Shown: positions 1 through 9,808, numbered from the stretch's first letter. The stretch is DNA of 64,000 bases from Algibacter pectinivorans (GCF_900112595.1 NZ_FOMI01000001.1:544091-608090); one strand, 5' to 3'. Numbers and translations are program-made. The notes: generated from the sequence alone by a model not told the origin.

Positions 1-97
1 CACACTTATAATTTATAAAGACGGCCAAATGAAATGGCGCCAAAGTGGCGAGCAAGATGCCAATACGCTTATAAATTTACTTCAAGATTTTAAATAA
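1..97 (+). CDS. C-terminal tail of a thioredoxin-like protein (partial)
   Basis: An open frame enters from the left edge and stops with TAA at 95-97, leaving about 31 residues. The visible tail includes TLIIYKDGQMKWRQSGEQ, which resembles the strand following the cis-proline and the final helix of thioredoxin-fold proteins (the usual pattern is P-T-hydrophobic-KDG...G). The catalytic CxxC would lie outside the window, so the assignment rests on this tail alone. It is convergent with the deacetylase gene that ends at 311. Confidence 0.45.
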   Translation, partial: TLIIYKDGQMKWRQSGEQDANTLINLLQDFK

Positions 98-123
98 CAC
101 TTAAAAAGGTAGTAGCCGCATAT

Positions 124-237
124 TTTGGGCGTTACTCATAAAGGGTCGGGCTTTCTGCTATACCTACCGGCAGGCAGGCAGGTCTTTTTTTGCCATTTAC
201 GGCAGCAAAAAAAGGATGCCGCGGCAATCCCTAACGC
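124..237. repeat. Structured intergenic repeat, family A, copy 1
   Basis: The element opens with TTTTGGGCGTTA, carries AAAGGGTCGGGCTTTC, and closes with AATCCCTAACGC, so its ends are complementary (GGGCGTTA against TAACGC). An inner TTTTTTTGC...GCAAAAAAAGG pair gives a second stem. A second copy lies at 51886-51979 with the same blocks in the same order. This copy also has a GGCAGGCAGGCAGG run at 169-182. Both copies sit between convergent genes, suggesting a terminator-like or REP-like role (inference). Confidence 0.75.
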
Positions 238-310
238 AAATCCAGAACATAACTAAGTCGGTGCTAAAATAACACGTACAAACGTCTGTACGCTCTGTAA
301 AAAAGACAAC

Positions 311-973
311 TTAAAAGATAGACGTACTCAAAGCATCAAAACGATATCCTTTATTGCTAAAATAAGCCAATACTTTAGGTAAAGCGTATTGCATATTTTT
401 ACTGGCCTTTACACTATCATGAAAAACAATAACACTACCTGCAGCAGTTTTACTAAGCACATTCTGTAAACAAGCTTCTGGAGTCATGGACTTATCCCAA
501 TCAAAAGACAACACTTCCCACATAATTATACTATACCCTAAAGCCATGAGTTTTTTACCCTGTTTGGGTGTTATTTGTCCGTAGGGCGGTCTAAAAAGGT
601 TAACGGTATGGGCTTCTGGAATTTGAGATGTAATAGCTTCCTGCGCTTTATATACATTATCTAAATAGTCTACAGCTTTTGTTTTCCAACCTTTAATATG
701 GTTATGCGTATGGTTGCCAATAGCATGCCCATCATTAATAACATTATTAAAAATCTCAGGATACTTTAAAACGTTGTTACCAATACAAAAAAAGGTAGCC
801 TTAGCGTTGTATTGCTTTAAAACCTTTAAAGTCCAATTGGTAATCTCTGGCGTTGGTCCGTCATCAAAAGTTAAATAAATAACTTTCTGGCTTGTAGGCA
901 CTTCCCAAATATACTTCGGGAATAACTTTTTAACTACAACAGGTGTTTTTACTGGTGTTAAGCCCACGCCCAA
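311..973 (-). CDS. Polysaccharide deacetylase family protein (NodB homology domain)
   Basis: A small carbohydrate esterase 4-type protein of about 218-220 residues, expected to remove N- or O-acetyl groups from a cell-wall or surface polysaccharide. Numbering from position 973, the NodB motifs are visible: TFDDGP (35-40) with the catalytic base and metal aspartates, HTHNH (88-92) with the metal histidines, RPPYG (128-132), and VFHD (183-186) near the end. No signal peptide is evident. The upstream start at 973 is TTG; a GTG at 967 is in frame and equally plausible. The gene follows the DUF2723 gene on the same strand with a gap of about 10 bases, so the two are probably cotranscribed and may both act on surface glycans (inference). 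Confidence 0.88.
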   Translation of the reverse strand: MGVGLTPVKTPVVVKKLFPKYIWEVPTSQKVIYLTFDDGPTPEITNWTLKVLKQYNAKATFFCIGNNVLKYPEIFNNVINDGHAIGNHTHNHIKGWKTKAVDYLDNVYKAQEAITSQIPEAHTVNLFRPPYGQITPKQGKKLMALGYSIIMWEVLSFDWDKSMTPEACLQNVLSKTAAGSVIVFHDSVKASKNMQYALPKVLAYFSNKGYRFDALSTSIF

Positions 974-983
974 ATAAGGTTAA

Positions 984-3900
984 TTAATTTAAGCTATCCA
1001 CATCTACAGGTACTTCGCTATCCACAGGGATATCGGCATCCGTTCTCAAGGTATCTTCAGGCTCTTCATCGCCATAAAAATGATTAAAAGACCTTAAGTA
1101 ATTATTAAAAATATCGCCTTCGGTTTCAGCAAATTCAATATCATATCTAATTAACACATCAACCAAGCCTTTATAACGCTGTATATCGGTATAAATTTCC
1201 TCAAATAAACGTTCCTGTTTATCCACTTTTAAACTGCTGTAATACGATAAGTTTTCTTGGTATTTATTAGCCACTTCTTTAAACAAACGTTGGGCTTTTT
1301 CTTTGTTACCAACTTCGTAATACGCTCCAATAAAAGGTTCTAAAAGCGTGTAATAACCAAAGTATTCTACAGGCATGTTTTCCATGGCTATATCTGCTAT
1401 TTCTTCAGCTTTATCTAATTTCTTTTCGTTAATTAACTGTTCAGATAAACGGGCTAAATTCCCTCTATAAGTAATAGAGTTTTTACGCGTTTCCACATCA
1501 TGATAAATATCTGGACTACCGCTATTACCCCAATCCCAGTTCTTAACTTTCTCGTACATTAAATCGCTATCTACACGCCCCATATCAAACGGATTAGCTC
1601 TATCTACAGGCGTTTTAATTGGCACTAACTTGTAGCACATACCATCTAATTGCAGGTAATCTTTCATCCAAATATAATCGTCGTCTCCAAAACTACCGCC
1701 AGTAAAGTAAATAGGGCGTTTCCAATCGTTATTGGCAACAATATCTAGCATTAACAAACGGTTTTTATAAAGTGCTCCACCGGAAACCTTAATATTAATT
1801 TCGGGTACAATTTTATCGGCATCTTCAGGCTTTACAATACCAGATTTTAAAGCGTTTTCTTTATTTACAGGAATACGTAAATATGGCGTTGGTAAATATG
1901 TAGCGTTAGCATCTTGCTCTCTTACATTCGATAAATCGACACCACGCTGTTGCAATACATACTTGTATTTAGTTTTTGGGTTATCGCTACCTACAAAATC
2001 TAAAAACTGCTTAACATTTAAGGTATCATTAATAACCTGCTGAATAATGATATAATCGTTAGTGCCGTACTTATATAACTCGTGTGTTAATTGCGAAGGT
2101 ATAGGGTCGCTCTCGTAAGCCTTACGCTTCATTTGGTCTATGTACCAATCGGTTTGAAATAAACTGGTATTAACCACACGAACGTCGGTTCTATACCCTT
2201 CAATTTCTTGTGCGTACCACAATGCGAACGTATCGTTATCGCCAATGGTAAATAGTATACCATTTTCGGCACAAGAATCTAAATACATTTTTGCCATAGC
2301 TCTGGCTGTGTATTTATCGGATCTATCATGGTCGTCCCAATTGTTTGCAACCAAAATACCAGGAACTAACAATAAACAAACCACTGTAATTATTGGAGCT
2401 GCTAATGTTTTAGGTATATACGTTTTAAGGGCATCGTAAATAGCATATACTCCAAAACCAATCCATAAAGCAAACACATAAAACGATCCTACTACCGAGT
2501 AGTCGCGCTCTCTAGGTTCAAAAGGTCGTACGTTGGTATATACTTGAATAGCAATTCCTGTAAACAAGAAAAACACAAGCATAACCCAAAATAATTTTTT
2601 GTCTTTATTAAATAAAAAGAAGAACCCAATAAGCCCTAAAATTAAAGGCAATAAGTAATAGGTATTTCTAGCTTTATTATTTTTAACATCGCTAGGCAAA
2701 TTGTCTTGAGACATGCCTAAATGCCATTCGTCAATAGGTTTTATACCCGAAATCCAGTTGCCGTGGTTATCATATCGTCCTTGAATATCATCTTGTCTAC
2801 CAGAGAAATTCCACATAAAATAACGCCAGTACATATACCCCAATTGATATTCAAAAAGGTAAGCAATATTACTCGCTAACGATGGTTTTTCAATATCGAT
2901 ATAATCTTTAAATTGCTTTAAAAAATTATTATAATCTTCATAATCAATAGCACCTTGTGCGACATCATTTCTAAACTTTGCCACAGCCGAACGGAGCTCG
3001 TTTTCCATTCGGTATTCTGGTTTTAAATTAAAATCTAAAAACCCAGAAAACATCATGTAATTTTCGGCATGCTCAGAACTCCACATACGTGGTAAAATAG
3101 AAGCATGTTTAGAGTTGTAATTCTGCTTTGCGTTTTTCCAGTTATTTACAACAACGTACTTTCCTTTTTCTTCGTCTTTTTCATATTTAGGTTTATCATC
3201 CACATACGGATTGTTTTCATCTAAATACGCATATTGATCGGTAAACTGAGGCCCATAAAACAAGTGTGTTTCTGGATACTGCTCTAAATTATAATAGGCT
3301 AATAACTCTCTGGCACTAGACGGATTATTCTCGTTAATTACCACGTTAGCATTAGCACGAATAGGCAACATTAACCAGGTAGAAAACCCAATAATAACAA
3401 AGGTTAAACAAAGTACAGCTGTATTTAAGTGCACATAATTTTTTTGACGTGTATATTTTAACGCATAAAAAATAATAGCCACCAAAGCAATTCCTGCAAT
3501 TATAGAACCCGAATTAAAAGGCAAACCAATGGTGTTTACAAAAAACACTTCCATGGCACTAAAAATTCTAAGAATGTTAGGCGCTAATAATTTAAATACA
3601 AACAGTAAAACACCCACCGAGGCGACGTTTGCAATTATAAAATTTTGAATGGTTATGGTTTTATAATTTTTAAAGTAATAAATAAGTCCTAGTGCTGGTA
3701 TGGTTAATAGTCCCATAAAGTGCACCCCAAAAGAAAGCCCGATAACAAAGGCTATTAAAATAAGCCAACGGTTACCACGAGGTTTATCCATGTCTTGCTC
3801 CCAACGTAAACCTAACCAGAATAAAACCGACATAATTAAAGTGGCCATGGCATACACTTCGGTTTCGGCAGCATTAAACCAAAACGAATCTGTAAAAGCA

Positions 3901-4295
3901 AAAGCTAAACTACCTACCAATCCGCTACCTAAAATAGCCATAGATTTACCTTGAGACATATCATTTTTCCCAGCAACTAAATGTTTTAGCAGCAGCGTAA
4001 TAGTCCAAAACATAAAAAGAATAGTAAAAGCACTAGCAATGGCACTCATCATGTTCATCATAAAACCAACTTGCGAAGGCTCTAAAGCAAACATAGAGAA
4101 AAACGCTCCTAGCATTTGAAATAAAGGTGCTCCCGGTGGATGACCAACCTGTAATTTTGCCGAGGTTAATATATACTCGCCAGCATCCCAAAAACTTACG
4201 GTAGGTTCAACGGTTAAACTGTAAGTTATAAGCGCTATTAAAAAAGAAATCCAACCTAAAATGGTATTCCATTTTTTATAGTTTGCATCTGCCAT
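984..4295 (-). CDS. DUF2723 / TMEM260-like membrane glycosyltransferase family protein
   Basis: An 1103-residue polytopic membrane protein. The N-terminus matches the DUF2723 family: a first membrane helix followed by TVEPTVSFWDAGE (about 28-40) and a GHPPGAPLFQ stretch. This resembles the acidic loop of GT-C fold protein O-mannosyltransferases, where an Asp in the first luminal loop is essential. Multiple hydrophobic helices follow, then a large soluble region from about residue 650, ending in an alpha-helical TPR-like part and an acidic tail. The family is known from Bacteroidetes and vertebrate TMEM260 (O-mannosylation); the bacterial substrate is not evident here. It heads a probable two-gene unit with the deacetylase. 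Confidence 0.85.
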   Translation of the reverse strand: MADANYKKWNTILGWISFLIALITYSLTVEPTVSFWDAGEYILTSAKLQVGHPPGAPLFQMLGAFFSMFALEPSQVGFMMNMMSAIASAFTILFMFWTITLLLKHLVAGKNDMSQGKSMAILGSGLVGSLAFAFTDSFWFNAAETEVYAMATLIMSVLFWLGLRWEQDMDKPRGNRWLILIAFVIGLSFGVHFMGLLTIPALGLIYYFKNYKTITIQNFIIANVASVGVLLFVFKLLAPNILRIFSAMEVFFVNTIGLPFNSGSIIAGIALVAIIFYALKYTRQKNYVHLNTAVLCLTFVIIGFSTWLMLPIRANANVVINENNPSSARELLAYYNLEQYPETHLFYGPQFTDQYAYLDENNPYVDDKPKYEKDEEKGKYVVVNNWKNAKQNYNSKHASILPRMWSSEHAENYMMFSGFLDFNLKPEYRMENELRSAVAKFRNDVAQGAIDYEDYNNFLKQFKDYIDIEKPSLASNIAYLFEYQLGYMYWRYFMWNFSGRQDDIQGRYDNHGNWISGIKPIDEWHLGMSQDNLPSDVKNNKARNTYYLLPLILGLIGFFFLFNKDKKLFWVMLVFFLFTGIAIQVYTNVRPFEPRERDYSVVGSFYVFALWIGFGVYAIYDALKTYIPKTLAAPIITVVCLLLVPGILVANNWDDHDRSDKYTARAMAKMYLDSCAENGILFTIGDNDTFALWYAQEIEGYRTDVRVVNTSLFQTDWYIDQMKRKAYESDPIPSQLTHELYKYGTNDYIIIQQVINDTLNVKQFLDFVGSDNPKTKYKYVLQQRGVDLSNVREQDANATYLPTPYLRIPVNKENALKSGIVKPEDADKIVPEINIKVSGGALYKNRLLMLDIVANNDWKRPIYFTGGSFGDDDYIWMKDYLQLDGMCYKLVPIKTPVDRANPFDMGRVDSDLMYEKVKNWDWGNSGSPDIYHDVETRKNSITYRGNLARLSEQLINEKKLDKAEEIADIAMENMPVEYFGYYTLLEPFIGAYYEVGNKEKAQRLFKEVANKYQENLSYYSSLKVDKQERLFEEIYTDIQRYKGLVDVLIRYDIEFAETEGDIFNNYLRSFNHFYGDEEPEDTLRTDADIPVDSEVPVDVDSLN

Positions 4296-4437
4296 TTGTA
4301 TGTGTTTTTATTTGCTTTGGCGAATTTAACAATAAATATGAAATGAGCGGTAACTATTTAGTTTGTCTTAACATATAAGCCGGATACTATACGCTTTAAA
4401 AAAACATTGAATTTTGATAAAAATTTTTAATAAAAAG

Positions 4438-4468
4438 CTTGTACAAAGTATTTTTTATATTAAATTTG
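4438..4468 (+). promoter_or_regulatory. Bacteroidetes-type promoter of tRNA-Gln
   Basis: The -33 element CTTG (4438-4441) and the -7 box TAAATTTG (4461-4468) are separated by exactly 19 bases. This fits the TTTG-N19-TAnnTTTG consensus of the Bacteroidetes primary sigma factor. The tRNA begins 17 bases after the -7 box. Confidence 0.8.
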
Positions 4469-4485
4469 CACCCTCATTACACGAA

Positions 4486-4558
4486 TGGCCTATGGTGTAA
4501 CTGGCAACACGTTGGTTTTTGGTACCAAAGAGTCCAGGTTCGAGCCCTGGTGGGCCAA
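4486..4558 (+). tRNA. tRNA-Gln (anticodon TTG)
   Basis: The acceptor arms TGGCCTA (4486-4492) and TGGGCCA (4551-4557) pair with one G-U, followed by discriminator A at 4558. The anticodon loop reads TTTTGGT with anticodon TTG, and the T-arm has the usual GGTTCGAGCCC. CCA is not encoded. It is a single tRNA with its own promoter and terminator. Confidence 0.95.
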
Positions 4559-4567
4559 CATTAATTT

Positions 4568-4599
4568 AAAACCCTTACTTTTTAAGTAAGGGTTTTTTT
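4568..4599 (+). terminator. Rho-independent terminator after tRNA-Gln
   Basis: AAACCCTTACTT is followed a few bases later by AAGTAAGGGTTT, then a run of T. The hairpin is nearly perfect and its left side is A-rich, so it could also terminate a transcript coming from the opposite direction. Confidence 0.85.
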
Positions 4600-4602
4600 A
4601 TT

Positions 4603-5889
4603 TTAAAAGGAATTATCTAAATATTCGTCGCTTTTATCGATATTAATTTCTGCCCACAAAGGCAAATGATCGCTTACTTGAAAGGTATTCCACGGAGAAT
4701 TCAAATAAAAATCGGTAAGCTCTTCGGTTTTTAAAGCCACTAAATTTTTGGTGTAGGTTTGTGTTTCTTTAGCCTTTTCTAATTGACGTTCTATTCTTTT
4801 TCGTCGTGTTTTAGAGATGGTATCTAGCGCCAATTCTGCCTCAATACCTTCAATTTTAATTTTCAACTTTTCAATATCGTCTTTAAAGGCAGCCTTATTG
4901 CGTGTAATATAATTTACAACATCTGTTTTAAACAACGGAAATTGTTCTTCGGTGTATATATAATTGAAGAAATTAAATATTCTATCGGTATTATTATGAT
5001 CTCTCCCTGTTGATCGGTTTGAATCTTTCCAATCAAAATCTAAATTAGAGGTTTTATAATATGAAATTTGATCGTAAAATTTAGTACGATCCTTATTTGA
5101 GCCTTTTCTGTTTTTTATAGTCTCAAAACCATATTTAGCAAGTGCATCGTAGGTTACATTGTTTTCGTTTACAATATTAAAATCGCCAACAATAAAGTAA
5201 TTATAAGGATTAAACCATTTTGTACTAGGGTCTTTTTTAGTGCCTTCTTTTTCGGCATTTTCGCTAATTAACTTAGCTACTTTATCAATTTCCTCAACGC
5301 GTCTTTTAAAATGATTTGATTTTTCGCTATCCTTACCGTAATAAATATGTACCGTAGTTACTTTAAACTTAAACCATCCTGCTTGAAAAGAACACTTAAA
5401 CGGCGTTCTAGCAAATTGCCGTTCAATAACGCCGTCGTTATTTCTAATTAACATGTTTTGAGGCAACACCAGCTCGCCTGCCACACCATTAAATTTAACC
5501 GTACGTTTATCGTAAATAAAACCTAGCCTCTCGTTGTTTCCTCCACTTTTCCAAGCTGCAACATCGGTAAGAATATATTCATACTCATCACCAAGCATAC
5601 GCATAACTTTTTGTAACGGTGCCAAATCATCATTAATTTCTTGAATTGCCAATACATCAAACCTAGATATAATTTCGGCTATATAAACAAAATCATCTTC
5701 TTTTCTAGGCCCGAATTTTTTGCTATTGCAATCGAACTCTCTAATATTCCAAGAGCCAAAAATTAAGGTTTCATTTAATCGTCTTTCGGGAATTTTAGTG
5801 TCTAAACCGCGACGCAATTCTTTTAAAAGGGTGACACAACGTAGAATGTATTCCTTTTTTTTAAAATATTTAATTCTGTAATATTCCAT
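4603..5889 (-). CDS. Endonuclease/exonuclease/phosphatase (EEP, DNase I-fold) family protein
   Basis: A 428-residue protein with the EEP-fold landmarks in order: GSWNIREFD (45-53) with the Asn of motif 1, LAIQEIND (around 96-103) with the metal-binding Glu, VGDFN with catalytic Asp and Asn, and a C-terminal SDHLPL (406-411) carrying the Asp-His pair. Members cleave phosphodiesters in DNA, RNA or small molecules; nothing visible fixes the substrate. An unusual feature is a charged, probably coiled-coil insertion at about 330-395, rich in Lys, Glu and Arg, just before the SDH motif. No signal peptide is evident. It stands alone, with the small secreted protein gene upstream on the same strand. 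Confidence 0.85.
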   Translation of the reverse strand: MEYYRIKYFKKKEYILRCVTLLKELRRGLDTKIPERRLNETLIFGSWNIREFDCNSKKFGPRKEDDFVYIAEIISRFDVLAIQEINDDLAPLQKVMRMLGDEYEYILTDVAAWKSGGNNERLGFIYDKRTVKFNGVAGELVLPQNMLIRNNDGVIERQFARTPFKCSFQAGWFKFKVTTVHIYYGKDSEKSNHFKRRVEEIDKVAKLISENAEKEGTKKDPSTKWFNPYNYFIVGDFNIVNENNVTYDALAKYGFETIKNRKGSNKDRTKFYDQISYYKTSNLDFDWKDSNRSTGRDHNNTDRIFNFFNYIYTEEQFPLFKTDVVNYITRNKAAFKDDIEKLKIKIEGIEAELALDTISKTRRKRIERQLEKAKETQTYTKNLVALKTEELTDFYLNSPWNTFQVSDHLPLWAEINIDKSDEYLDNSF

Positions 5890-6024
5890 TTTTAATTGAT
5901 TTAATATAGAAAACCATTAATCAATTTTAGGAAGAAATTATGTTTGAAAACATTTTTTATAGAAAAAAATATTTTCAAACTACGATACAGCAAAAAACAC
6001 CACTTTAACTAAAAACATTATAAT

Positions 6025-6678
6025 TTACAAATCCTTGGTTTTTGCTAAACCTTTGTCTCTTTTAAATATAGCACTACGATTTTTAGGCATAGTTTCATAA
6101 ATAAGTTCTTCGCTTCCATCGGTATACAGCGCTGAGACTATTAACGTATTTTTCCTACCTGTATAACTTTTAACATCCAATTTGTTTCTTTTTATTAACC
6201 CGTTTTTGCGGCTCTCGGTAAATACATTATATTTTGATATACTAGTTCCATTTATAGAAGCCACAACCCGGTAATATTTAAGAGTTCTTTTTTCTATTTC
6301 TTTAGTATCTTCTATTTCCTCTGTTTTAACGATAGCTTCAGTAGGCTCTATATCCTCTTTAAAATTATCATTTACTACTTTTAATTTTAACACTACTATA
6401 TCGCCATTTGTATAAACCATTACTGTATACATCCCTGACTCCATTTTATTTAAGTCTACGGCAATATTATTTGAATAATTATCAAAGGTGGTACGCTTAA
6501 AAGTAGATTTATTATATAAAAACAATTTAGTTATAACATAGTCTGGGTGAGAAATACTCAAAGTATTGTCGACTATACTTTGTTCTAAATTAAAATCATT
6601 TCCTGTGTTAGGATACAATTTACTTTGTGCTTTTAAACTTAAAGAGCTAATGAGAATAATAATTAATACTTTTTTCAT
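6025..6678 (-). CDS. Small secreted protein of unknown function
   Basis: A 217-residue protein starting with a clear signal peptide (MKKVLIIILISSLSLKAQS, cleavage probably near AQ/S). The mature region contains a beta-rich stretch ending GMYTVMVYTNGDIVVLKLKV (about 87-106). This looks like the last strands of an Ig-like or sorting-domain fold, but here it lies mid-protein and is followed by a Glu/Thr-rich linker and a basic C-terminal half. I do not recognise a family. It is probably exported to the periplasm or cell surface. Confidence 0.7.
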   Translation of the reverse strand: MKKVLIIILISSLSLKAQSKLYPNTGNDFNLEQSIVDNTLSISHPDYVITKLFLYNKSTFKRTTFDNYSNNIAVDLNKMESGMYTVMVYTNGDIVVLKLKVVNDNFKEDIEPTEAIVKTEEIEDTKEIEKRTLKYYRVVASINGTSISKYNVFTESRKNGLIKRNKLDVKSYTGRKNTLIVSALYTDGSEELIYETMPKNRSAIFKRDKGLAKTKDL

Positions 6679-6992
6679 AACTTAAAAATTTAAGATCAAA
6701 CTCTTTTACTGTAAAGGCTTATGTTACAACTACTGTAAGACATCATTAATCAATTATTTTTCACAATAAATTGTGACATATAAACTATACTAAACTAAAA
6801 CTGTTTTATTAACTTAATATAGACTTTTAATACAACACCATAAACCTACAATTCATAAAAGCACAGCAAAAGCAGATGTGATTTTTTGTAATATTTAGAT
6901 GTCAAATATAAATAATATCGATTTTAGAAGAAAGTTCCCAATGGGTTTAAATTTTTTTTTTAGATGAAACGTTATTTATTAAGATTAACAAC
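6679..6992. other. AT-rich intergenic region, nothing recognised
   Basis: The 314 bases between the secreted-protein gene and the ABC-F gene are very AT-rich. I see no RNA gene, no convincing hairpin with a T-run, and no open frame worth calling. The promoter of the 6025-6678 gene must lie here, but no good TAnnTTTG box stands out. Confidence 0.5.
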
Positions 6993-8624
6993 CTATAAAT
7001 CCATAGCCTTTATACTTTCTATTCTGTTTCTTTCTAAAAAGGCATCTATAGTTTCGAAGTGCTCAATAACGCGTTGGTCTTTAAATTCAAAAACTTTATT
7101 GGATAACCCCTGTAAAAAATCGCGATCGTGAGACACTAATACTAAGGTGCCGTCAAAATCTATTAAGGCTTCTTTTAACACATCTTTAGATTTCAAGTCT
7201 AAATGATTGGTAGGTTCATCTAAAATAAGCAAATTAACGGGTTCTAATAATAACTTTACCATAGCTAATCTTGTTTTTTCTCCTCCAGAAAGCACACCTA
7301 CTTTTTTATCGATAGCCTCTCCTTTAAACATAAATCGACCTAAAATATTTTTTAATTGTTTTCTAATATCACCTTGTGCTATTTCATCGACAGTTTGAAA
7401 AACAGTTAAATTTTCATCTAGTAGTGCTGCCTGATTTTGCGCAAAATAACCAACCTTAACATTGTGCCCTAAGACGCATTCACCTTCAACTTCAATCTCA
7501 TTTAATATGGCTTTAATCATTGTAGATTTTCCTTCACCATTTCTTCCAACAAAACACACTTTTTCGCCTCTAGATATAGACATACTAGCATTTTTAAATA
7601 CTACATGACTACCGTAAGATTTAGATATTTCTTTAACTGTAATTGGATAATCCCCTGAACGTTGTGTTTTTGGGAATCGTAATTTTAAAGCGGAAGTGTC
7701 TATATCGTCAATTTCAATAATCTCTAATTTTTCAAGCATACGCTCTCTAGAGTTTACTTGGTTGGTTTTAGAAAATGTACCTTTAAAACGATCTATAAAC
7801 GCTTGATTATCGGCAATAAATTTTTTCTGTTCTTCAAAAGCTTTTATTTGGTGTGCGCGCCGCTCTTCTCGTAATTGTAAATAATGCGAGTAGTTTGCTT
7901 TATAATCGTAAATTCTACCCATAGTAACTTCAATAGTTCTATTAGTAATATTATCAATAAATGCTCTATCATGAGAAATCACAACAACGGCATTAGCCTT
8001 ATTAAGTAAAAAATCTTCTAACCAAATAACCGATTCTATATCAATATGGTTTGTTGGTTCATCTAATAAAATAAGATCCGGCTTTTGTAGTAAAATTTTA
8101 ACCAATTCGATACGCATACGCCATCCGCCACTAAACTCATTGGTTTGTCTTGTAAAATCTTCTTGTTTAAAACCTAAACCTTTTAAAGCTTTTTCTACTT
8201 CGGCATCGTAATTAACATCTTCAAGTGCATAATATTTTTCTCCTAAATCTGAAACACGCTCAATAATTTTCATGTACTCATCCGACTCGTAATCGGTACG
8301 GGTTTCTAACTGCTTATTTAAGTCCTCCATCTCGTTACGTAATTTAAAAACATGACTAAAAGCCTTTGAAGCTTCATCAAAAACCGTAGTATTATCCTCT
8401 GTTAACAAGTGCTGTGGTAAATATGCAATTACGGCCTCTTTAGGACACCTTACATGACCTCGCGTAGCATTTTGCACACCAGCAATAATTTTCATCATGG
8501 TAGATTTTCCTGCGCCATTTTTACCCATAAGGGCAATTTTATCATTTTCATTAATGGTGAAAGATACATCACTAAATAAGGTATGCCCACTAAACTCTAC
8601 TACTAAATTATCTATAGAAATCAT
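6993..8624 (-). CDS. ABC-F family ATP-binding protein
   Basis: A soluble protein with two ABC ATPase domains and no membrane segments. Domain 1 has Walker A GKNGAGKST (34-42), signature FSGGW and Walker B DEPTNHID. A charged linker with FKGTFSKTNQVNSRERMLEK follows. Domain 2 has Walker A GRNGEGKST, signature LSGGEKTRLAM and DEPTNHLD. ABC-F proteins act on the ribosome (translation factors or antibiotic protection); the subfamily is not resolvable by eye. The start at 8624 (MISIDNLVVEF) is chosen because it matches the usual ABC-F beginning; an upstream in-frame ATG at 8645 would add seven atypical residues. Length 543. Confidence 0.9.
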   Translation of the reverse strand: MISIDNLVVEFSGHTLFSDVSFTINENDKIALMGKNGAGKSTMMKIIAGVQNATRGHVRCPKEAVIAYLPQHLLTEDNTTVFDEASKAFSHVFKLRNEMEDLNKQLETRTDYESDEYMKIIERVSDLGEKYYALEDVNYDAEVEKALKGLGFKQEDFTRQTNEFSGGWRMRIELVKILLQKPDLILLDEPTNHIDIESVIWLEDFLLNKANAVVVISHDRAFIDNITNRTIEVTMGRIYDYKANYSHYLQLREERRAHQIKAFEEQKKFIADNQAFIDRFKGTFSKTNQVNSRERMLEKLEIIEIDDIDTSALKLRFPKTQRSGDYPITVKEISKSYGSHVVFKNASMSISRGEKVCFVGRNGEGKSTMIKAILNEIEVEGECVLGHNVKVGYFAQNQAALLDENLTVFQTVDEIAQGDIRKQLKNILGRFMFKGEAIDKKVGVLSGGEKTRLAMVKLLLEPVNLLILDEPTNHLDLKSKDVLKEALIDFDGTLVLVSHDRDFLQGLSNKVFEFKDQRVIEHFETIDAFLERNRIESIKAMDL

Positions 8625-8846
8625 ATTATTTGTATAAGAAAACACAAAACTAACAAAAGAGAATCATTAGAAAACATAATAATTTCAAAAATAAATATTG
8701 AAACACTTACCTATTAAACCACTAATAATCAAACCGTAAAAAAACAACTAACAATAAAACATAAAATCTTAAATAATTAATAATACAAATTTTGTAATGA
8801 CTATGTTTTAAAAGCGTCTTAATGGGCTAAATAAAAAAACTACGTT

Positions 8847-9749
8847 ATGAAATTTAGATTACTAATTACATGTATTACAGTACTAACCTTGGTTGTACAA
8901 AACACACAAGCACAAATTAATCCTGATGGATTTTTTAACAAAAAAGGCGAAGCTAATATTTCGTTATCTTACACTTATGAAAGTTTCGAGAAATTCTATT
9001 TAGGATTAGACGAAGTAGATGGTGTACCTGCGCATAGTGAAATTGATCAAAACATTTATAATATTTATGCTAACTATGGTATAACAGATAATATTACTGC
9101 TATTGTAAATTTACCATATATAAAAGCAACAGGTAACGGAGCAGCAGACCCTGTAAATGGATCGACAGAACAATCAGATTTACAAGACATAAGCGTATTA
9201 GTTAAATGGGCACCTTTTGTATCTAGCCATAAACATGGTACCACCACTGGAGTTATAGCAATAGGAGGGTCTTACGCCTTTGATTACGAACCTAATGGTA
9301 TACTATCTATAGGAAACGGAGCCTCGTCTTTTGACACTAAACTAGGTTTACAATACAATAATAATTCTGGCTTTTTTGGAAATGCATTTGTTGGATACTC
9401 TATTAGAGGAGAAGCCGATAATAATTTAGGTTTAGGTACTGGCGCTAAATTTGATGTTCCAAATAGCGTTAACGCACAAATAAAATTAGGGTATGCAGGA
9501 AAATCTTTCTATGCCGATGCTTGGTTCGATGCTCAAAAAACCAATGGAGGTCTAGACATAAACTCACCCGATTTTGCTGGAAATTTCCCTGAAACTAAAG
9601 TAAATTACTCTAGAATAGGATTAAACCTTTACGCTCCTGTTACTAAAAACATTGGTGTAAGCCTAGGTTCTGGTACGGTTGTTAGTGGAAGAAACACTGG
9701 AAAAGGTACTTATTATACTGGTGGCCTTACTATAGGCTTAGGAAAATAA
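8847..9749 (+). CDS. Outer-membrane beta-barrel protein, transporter-like
   Basis: A 300-residue protein with a signal peptide ending near QAQ/I (about residue 22). It then has alternating amphipathic strands rich in Gly, Asn and aromatic residues, such as GEANISLSYTYESF, FVGYSIRGEA and the final GGLTIGLGK. The composition and length suit a small outer-membrane barrel of the phenol/MetA-pathway transporter-like type. No specific substrate is indicated. It is monocistronic, followed by a strong terminator. Confidence 0.65.
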   Translation: MKFRLLITCITVLTLVVQNTQAQINPDGFFNKKGEANISLSYTYESFEKFYLGLDEVDGVPAHSEIDQNIYNIYANYGITDNITAIVNLPYIKATGNGAADPVNGSTEQSDLQDISVLVKWAPFVSSHKHGTTTGVIAIGGSYAFDYEPNGILSIGNGASSFDTKLGLQYNNNSGFFGNAFVGYSIRGEADNNLGLGTGAKFDVPNSVNAQIKLGYAGKSFYADAWFDAQKTNGGLDINSPDFAGNFPETKVNYSRIGLNLYAPVTKNIGVSLGSGTVVSGRNTGKGTYYTGGLTIGLGK

Positions 9750-9768
9750 AACAACAATCTAATTCAAT

Positions 9769-9808
9769 AAAAAAAGCTAAGTAAAACCTATTTACTTAGC
9801 TTTTTTTA
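9769..9808 (+). terminator. Strong, probably bidirectional terminator
   Basis: AAAAAAGCTAAGTAAA (9770-9785) and TTTACTTAGCTTTTTT (9791-9806) form a perfect 16-bp stem with a 5-base loop, flanked by A and T runs on either side. Confidence 0.9.

Noticed and set aside
3700..3954. Plus-strand open frame inside the DUF2723 gene
   Set aside because: It is antisense to a long conserved coding region and has no recognisable protein features; the same applies to other antisense frames in this window.
6025..6678. Type IX secretion C-terminal sorting domain
   Set aside because: The GMYTVMVY-like stretch lies mid-protein and is followed by more than 100 further residues, whereas sorting domains end the protein.
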